A stretch of DNA of 64,000 bases from assembly GCA_951812925.1 (NCBI GenBank), contig OX638372.1, forward strand, positions 5,518,001 through 5,582,000. Reading direction: 5' to 3'. Positions 58,864 to 64,000 of the stretch are shown piece by piece (the stretch's first letter is position 1; each line of letters begins with the position of its first letter). The DNA comes from Calliopum simillimum (Eukaryota > Arthropoda > Insecta > Diptera > Lauxaniidae). The position numbers and the translations under genes are program-made. Below the pieces are notes generated by a model. That model did no database searches and had not been told where the DNA came from. It saw nothing but the letters and a program-made list of their open reading frames with translations.

Positions 58864-59654
58864 TAGGGTTGCCAGGAGGCTGCCAACGCAAAAATGGAAT
58901 TTCTCAAAAACTTTAGGAAATAGCAAAATGAAATGAAATAAACTTTTTTAAAAGTTTCATTTTAAGTTAAACTGTTAAATCATTTAGATGAAAAATCAAA
59001 AAATCTTTTGAAACGAATTATTATTATCTATTATCTCTTGAACCTTTTGAAATGGAAGTTAAAAAAACTTAAAAATAAAAATCAAAAAACAAAAACTTTT
59101 GAAAAAAAAGTTTATTTATAAAAAAAAAAAATTATTTTAAGATTTTTTTAGTTTTGTGCACATTTTTGACAAAAAACAAATTATTTTTAGCATAACACCT
59201 CTCAATGATCGTTTTCGGCCAATTTTTGAAAAAACTTTTATTGAAAAAGTTCTTAAATACTTTTAAAAAAAGCTATTACAAGCAATAGTTTCCGTTGCAA
59301 ATTTTCCCAAAAGATTTGTTTAGAGTTTCTATAAACATAGTTGCATAAAAAGTTCTCAAAAAACTTTTATTTATGTATAAAATTTATTGAATTAAAGTAT
59401 AAGTTTCATGGTCTGTTAATCTTAAAACAGCCGATTACGGGTAGGACTTTTAAAGTTAGTGTGAATATAATTTTTAAAAAAAAAGTTTCTATGGTTACGG
59501 AAAAGGAATTTTTTCACCAAAAATAAATGTTCATTAAAATTTATAATTTTATTTCTACTTCTTCACCAAGAAAGCTGGAGTTGGAAATATTTGCGCAAAC
59601 ATAGCCATAAATAAGCGGAAATTTCGGGCTTAACCCTAATACCTGGCAACCCTA
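58864..59654. mobile_element. TA-flanked MITE with TAGGGTTGCCAGG ends
   Basis: TAGGGTTGCCAGG at 58864-58876 and CCTGGCAACCCTA at 59642-59654 are exact reverse complements, so the TA can be target duplication and GGGTTGCCAGG the repeat. The 791-bp interior is very AT-rich with many AAAAACTTTT words and no transposase. It is non-autonomous. Confidence 0.7.
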
Positions 59655-59659
59655 TGGGC

Positions 59660-62600
59660 GATATACTTTTAGACTTTAGTTGAATAGAATTTAATTAAAA
59701 TATTTTCTGAAGCAAAGTACTTTAAATGAAAAACAGTGTCCTAAAACAAATCCAAAACCAATACACATATGAAGAAGAACTTCCAAGCATATAAGATATC
59801 ATCCCTTACAAAGATTTGCTTGAAATCAAAATTTACACTTAAAACTTGATAAGTTTGATAAGTGTTTCAGTGGTGCACGATGATAGGCGGATAAGGCGGA
59901 CTCAAAAGAAATACTAAATAAGCATTTTCGAGCATGTGCTTAGAATATTTAATAGAAATGTAAAATTAACGAAGATTGAAAAAGGTTCAATAAGTTTTAA
60001 ACGATTTTCGATCCAAAAATATGAAATTTTTCTTTCCGTGTAGACTCGCGTTTTTGAGAGAAATTTTACCCGAAAATGGATCAGTAACGGATCTGCAACA
60101 GATTCAGTATAAAATAAAATATACGAAAAAGGAAATCCGTTTCGAATTCAAAACGTTTCCACTGGGCTTCCTAAATCTTATTCAATTCTGATATTTTTTT
60201 ATATGTGAATATGCGTCAACTTTTTCGAAAATTTCGATTGCTTTTTTATAAATTATTTCAACTCATCTTCTGCAGAAAACAAAAAAAAACCTTGATAACC
60301 CCAACTGTGTGTAATTACCCAAAGTGCACTCCTTCAAAAACGCCCTTAAGTGTGACCACAGTGTGCTGTCAAAATCACAATCACGCATTTCACACGTCAA
60401 CACCTGCTATATACCACCAGCGCAAGACTTTTTATTTGAACTTTCCCGCTGCTGCCATATGACAGACGTCAAAAACTTGTGTTCAGCTTTGAACAAAAGC
60501 TACTTAAATTCAACTCATTTGCATAAACGAAAAAGCACTAACTCAAACTACTGAAACGTTTAACAAGTTTTTTGCTCAAGCCAAATCAGCAAAAAAACGA
60601 GCGCTCCAATGCTGCAGACATTTTTAGTACTTCAAATCGGAAGTATTTTATTGTCTTTAAATTGCAATTCAAATAGCTATTTATGGCTTTCATTTGTTGT
60701 TGTTGTTACCGTGCTGGCTGTCTGTCTGTTTGACAAATAAATATTTTCATAAAACACAGCAAAATTCCCGCACTTCTTATGTCAACAACAGTCGCTATCG
60801 CCGTCGCTTCTTGTTGATGCTTAAAGGATTTCTTTGCTTGCCCACTGTGCGCTCACGTGCCGACGTTGCCACTCTCTCGCTAATCCTCCCATTAAGTGAA
60901 TTTTGTGCGCGACCCAGTGTAGTTGTTGCTGTTGTTGCAGTTGTTGTTGCCCAAAATTATTTGTCAAAATTGAACGAAGGAACAAACAGTCGCCAAGGGA
61001 TTCGAAATCAAATTTAAATTTTTCTTTATTCGCTTTTCAATTGGAGTTGAAATCAGTTTTTCGCCTTTTGTTTGTTTATCCTTGGCATGGCAGTCACAGC
61101 GGGTGACAATTGATGCCACCACCGCGTCAGTATTATTGTTGAAAAAGGACCGACTGAAGACTTTAAAAGTATTTTTTTTTTTTACATGAAAACTCTTTGA
61201 AAATTTGATAACAAAAATTTAAATGTGATGACAGTCTTAACCACTTACGAATTGCTTATATTTATTTAGCTCAAAACGATAATTTGGTTAAGTAAGAAAA
61301 GTTTAGCATTTCAAGCAGTAAAACATCTGTATTACGTGCTAATTATTTGTACTTTTTGTATAACGAAACCCCAGAGATTCAGCTAGCAACTTTGAACGCG
61401 AAGTTCAGAAAACCAGTTTATAAATTGAATATACATACTAACCATTTGAAAAGACATATTTTGGTATCAGCCATATGTCACAACATTATGTCTGCCATTG
61501 CTACATTACGTTAAAGTTATTCCTAACACAAAATAATTTCGAGACGGCAGACGTCCAGAACGCCATTTTTGTATTTTAAACAATTTAGAAAATGCAAAAA
61601 CAATCTTTGTCATTTCACCGTCATTAATATTGATTACGGACTATTCCATAGGGTCTGTCAAATGATAAAAATAAGACGGCAGACCTTATCCTTAGCCTCT
61701 GATTTTTCATTCATACGCGTGAATTATGCAAATAAAGTAAAATTTAGGTTTCTACTTCCCCATAAAAGTTAAAAATCTGAATTTTTGCACGGACTTTTAT
61801 TATAACTTTCCTTAGGAATTGTAGAAAACTTCATATAATGTCGTGTTTTTATGTGAAGATATATATATATATCTTTTTTATGCTTACTGTTACCGAAAAA
61901 TGTCTTGTGACAATTTTGTAGCTCTTAACATTTGCTACAAAATAGATTAGAAAGTTTTTTCTGATGCGACATACAGTTTAGAAAATATTCTAATTCAATT
62001 CAATTCTATCTAACAAAATGACAGCTACTTAATGTTATGACATGACTTTTGCTCTTAATTGACTTCCACCCTTTTAACATTTGCCGATTCAAATAAGTTT
62101 ATACTTTATCCTCAAATTCTTTCTGTGTACTGTTCTAAAGTTCATTAATTTATATGCTGGTCTTTTGTGACCCTTCTAATCCCTAGCGTCTTTCATTATG
62201 CTGTCACAACCAGTAGCATCCCATACTAATCCAATTAAACTCAATAAATACCAACCAAATTGGTTAATTAAACGTTAATAATCAAAAGTGACCCAATAGC
62301 CAACAATAACAAGATTAACCTTGATGCCAACTTCAAATATCGAGCAATCTTTGCGCCGCTTCGTCTGCTCTTTGGGAATAGATGCATATAAAGAAATCTT
62401 TAAGGCAACTATGTAACTATAGATATTTTTTATGGATGTTTTTTTCATTGTCGAACACATGGCAATTTTTCATCGTTTATTTAACATAAAATCTTTTCGT
62501 GTACCCGTTTCCTCCATTTTTTCTATCTCAACCAGAGTTCAGACAGCAACATCAGCCGCCGCGAAGGACGACTACATTGGTAGTATCGCCATGGCAATGG

Positions 62601-64000
62601 GTTGTTGTACACGTTAAATGTCCTTTAAAAAGACATTAGAACATTTTTGTTATGGCATTTAAAGGATTACGCTTAATGTGATAAAATGTCAACGTGACCT
62701 GAATATTTAAATACCAATAAGAAGAAGTAGCAGCAGCGTGACACCCAAAGAAACTTACAGCGTTTGAAGTTGATAGCAAAAGACAGAAATAGTAAAGCGC
62801 CCACTCTCTCTCTCACCCTCGCTACATGGCTCAAAAAACAAAAACAATAGCTGGTTTGGTATGGTGCGGCCAATAAATGTTAAACCAATACAGTTAAACG
62901 AAAGTATTTATTGAGGCAAAGCATGTTAAGGACACGTTAAGTTGTTTCAATTCCCTTGGTGGTCGGGAGACGGTGAGGGCATTGTTGTATAAGAACTTTA
63001 AATAGCGGGTCTATATGCAGAATATTTGCGCTGCACGTGATGGTTGTACTTTAGAAAAGTCTGACACCACTGTTGATAGGTTTATCTGTAAGCTCTCTGT
63101 TGAAGAAAAATAAAATACGCAAACTTTTAAGTAACCAAGGTGCTTATGTCAAGAAGTTGTCAGAAATTTGGCAAGAAAATTTTAACATATCTCATGTGAA
63201 AAAATGTTTAGTGAAACAACATTTTTTATTATGAAAAATTACTTTCTTTGGCGTTGAACGCGTAGCTTATCAGTTGTCAAAGTCAAGCTCGCATTCACTT
63301 TCAACAACAGCACAACATGACATAGTTTGGAACGCAACATTAGATGTCATTTATCAAAATTAGCTGTTTGTCATTTTGAGATTTTTTGGAAATTTTGCAA
63401 AAGTTAAAAGTGGCCTGAAAAGTTTTCAGCCTATTTCCATTGACTTCAGAGTGGAGCTAAGAATTATTGATGCCATCTGGAAATTTTAATCCGAGTGCTC
63501 AGCAAGTTTTTTGTTTAAATCCTACTATCCCTATATCCTTGTATTCTGTGTTCGTTTGCAATATGCATATTCTGGAGAATATGATACCGATATATTGCCC
63601 AGCACAATGGGCATTTTCCGTTTGGTTGGGCTAAATGAAATTGATCCATAAATGGAATGCACCTGCAACTTTGCAATGAATTTTAAGTTCTGGCTATATG
63701 AATATGTCCATGCAAGCGTATAAAATTTCACCGACTATTTAAAAATTTGTATAATTGGCATCTCTTTCACACTAAATTAAATATTTCTGTGTGGAAGAAA
63801 AATAATGGCACCAATAAAAAAATGACATTGCATTTTGAAATAAAAGGCAAAATAAAGGACAGACGATAAAAAAAACTATTGCGGCGGAAGTAAAGCAGAC
63901 ACAGTAACAGTGGAACCAAAATGTGCCCAGCTGGAAAAAAATGTTTTCATTTGATGGCAAATTGTTCGAAAAGGAGGGACAGAACAAATCGAAAATTAAT
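59660..64000. other. Non-coding DNA, no gene recognised
   Basis: It contains TTG/GTT clusters (60693-60705, 60920-60952), an AT microsatellite (61858-61872) and random open frames of 60-107 codons lacking start context or domains. It may be intergenic or intronic. Confidence 0.45.

Noticed and set aside
1..64000. CRISPR array, bacterial operons or integrated viral genes
   Set aside because: No spaced identical repeats with unique spacers, no bacterial gene layout and no viral structural or replication protein motif were seen. All direct repeats are satellites or transposon parts.

Overview
The window looks like 64 kb of nuclear DNA from a higher fly (Diptera, Brachycera). It is AT-rich, full of CAA/CAG ('opa') and homopolymer runs, has 56-76 bp introns with insect-type splice sites and TATA plus TCAGT initiators, and carries mariner, Tc1, piggyBac-like and fly-type non-LTR elements. 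A tephritid or a related acalyptrate is my guess; nothing here fixes the species. No bacterial, plasmid, CRISPR or rRNA features are present. Most of the window is intergenic or intronic repeat DNA.

Layout. 0.4-1.3 kb: degenerate satellite. 2.7-3.0, 10.2-10.5, 14.7-15.3 and 19.4-19.5 kb: copies of a mini-me/INE-1-like dispersed repeat. 12.2-13.1 kb: old tandem duplication. 13.5-14.2 kb: CAA/CAG block. 17.4-18.3 kb: broken RTE-type retrotransposon. 18.63-18.93 kb: a compact gene for a short secreted peptide with a clean core promoter. 22.5-22.9 kb: inverted-repeat element. 24.8-27.0 kb: the one clear protein gene, a four-exon secreted fibrinogen-domain lectin, with the same ~39-bp satellite on both sides. 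30.0-33.0 kb: three inverted-repeat transposons in a row (hAT-like, long foldback, piggyBac-like with an internal palindromic motif array). 33.6-35.0 kb and two distant sites: four copies of a promoter-like unit. 38.0-38.9 kb: TA-flanked element with tRNA-like modules. 40.6-41.3 kb: nearly pure 8-bp satellite. 43.4-44.3 kb: dead mariner. 48.6-50.9 kb: truncated non-LTR retrotransposon with a TTAA-flanked MITE nested in its reverse transcriptase. 54.4-55.6 kb: full-length dead Tc1 element. 57.9 kb: another tRNA-like module. 58.9-59.7 kb: another TA-flanked MITE.

Only the fibrinogen-domain gene and, with less certainty, the short secreted peptide gene look like live protein genes. Both encode secreted products, and the lectin class is commonly immune or recognition related. 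That they act together is inference only. The more novel material is non-coding: a four-copy promoter-like family, pol III-like tRNA-derived modules each ending at a T tract, and a piggyBac-like element carrying repeats of one 14-bp palindrome.
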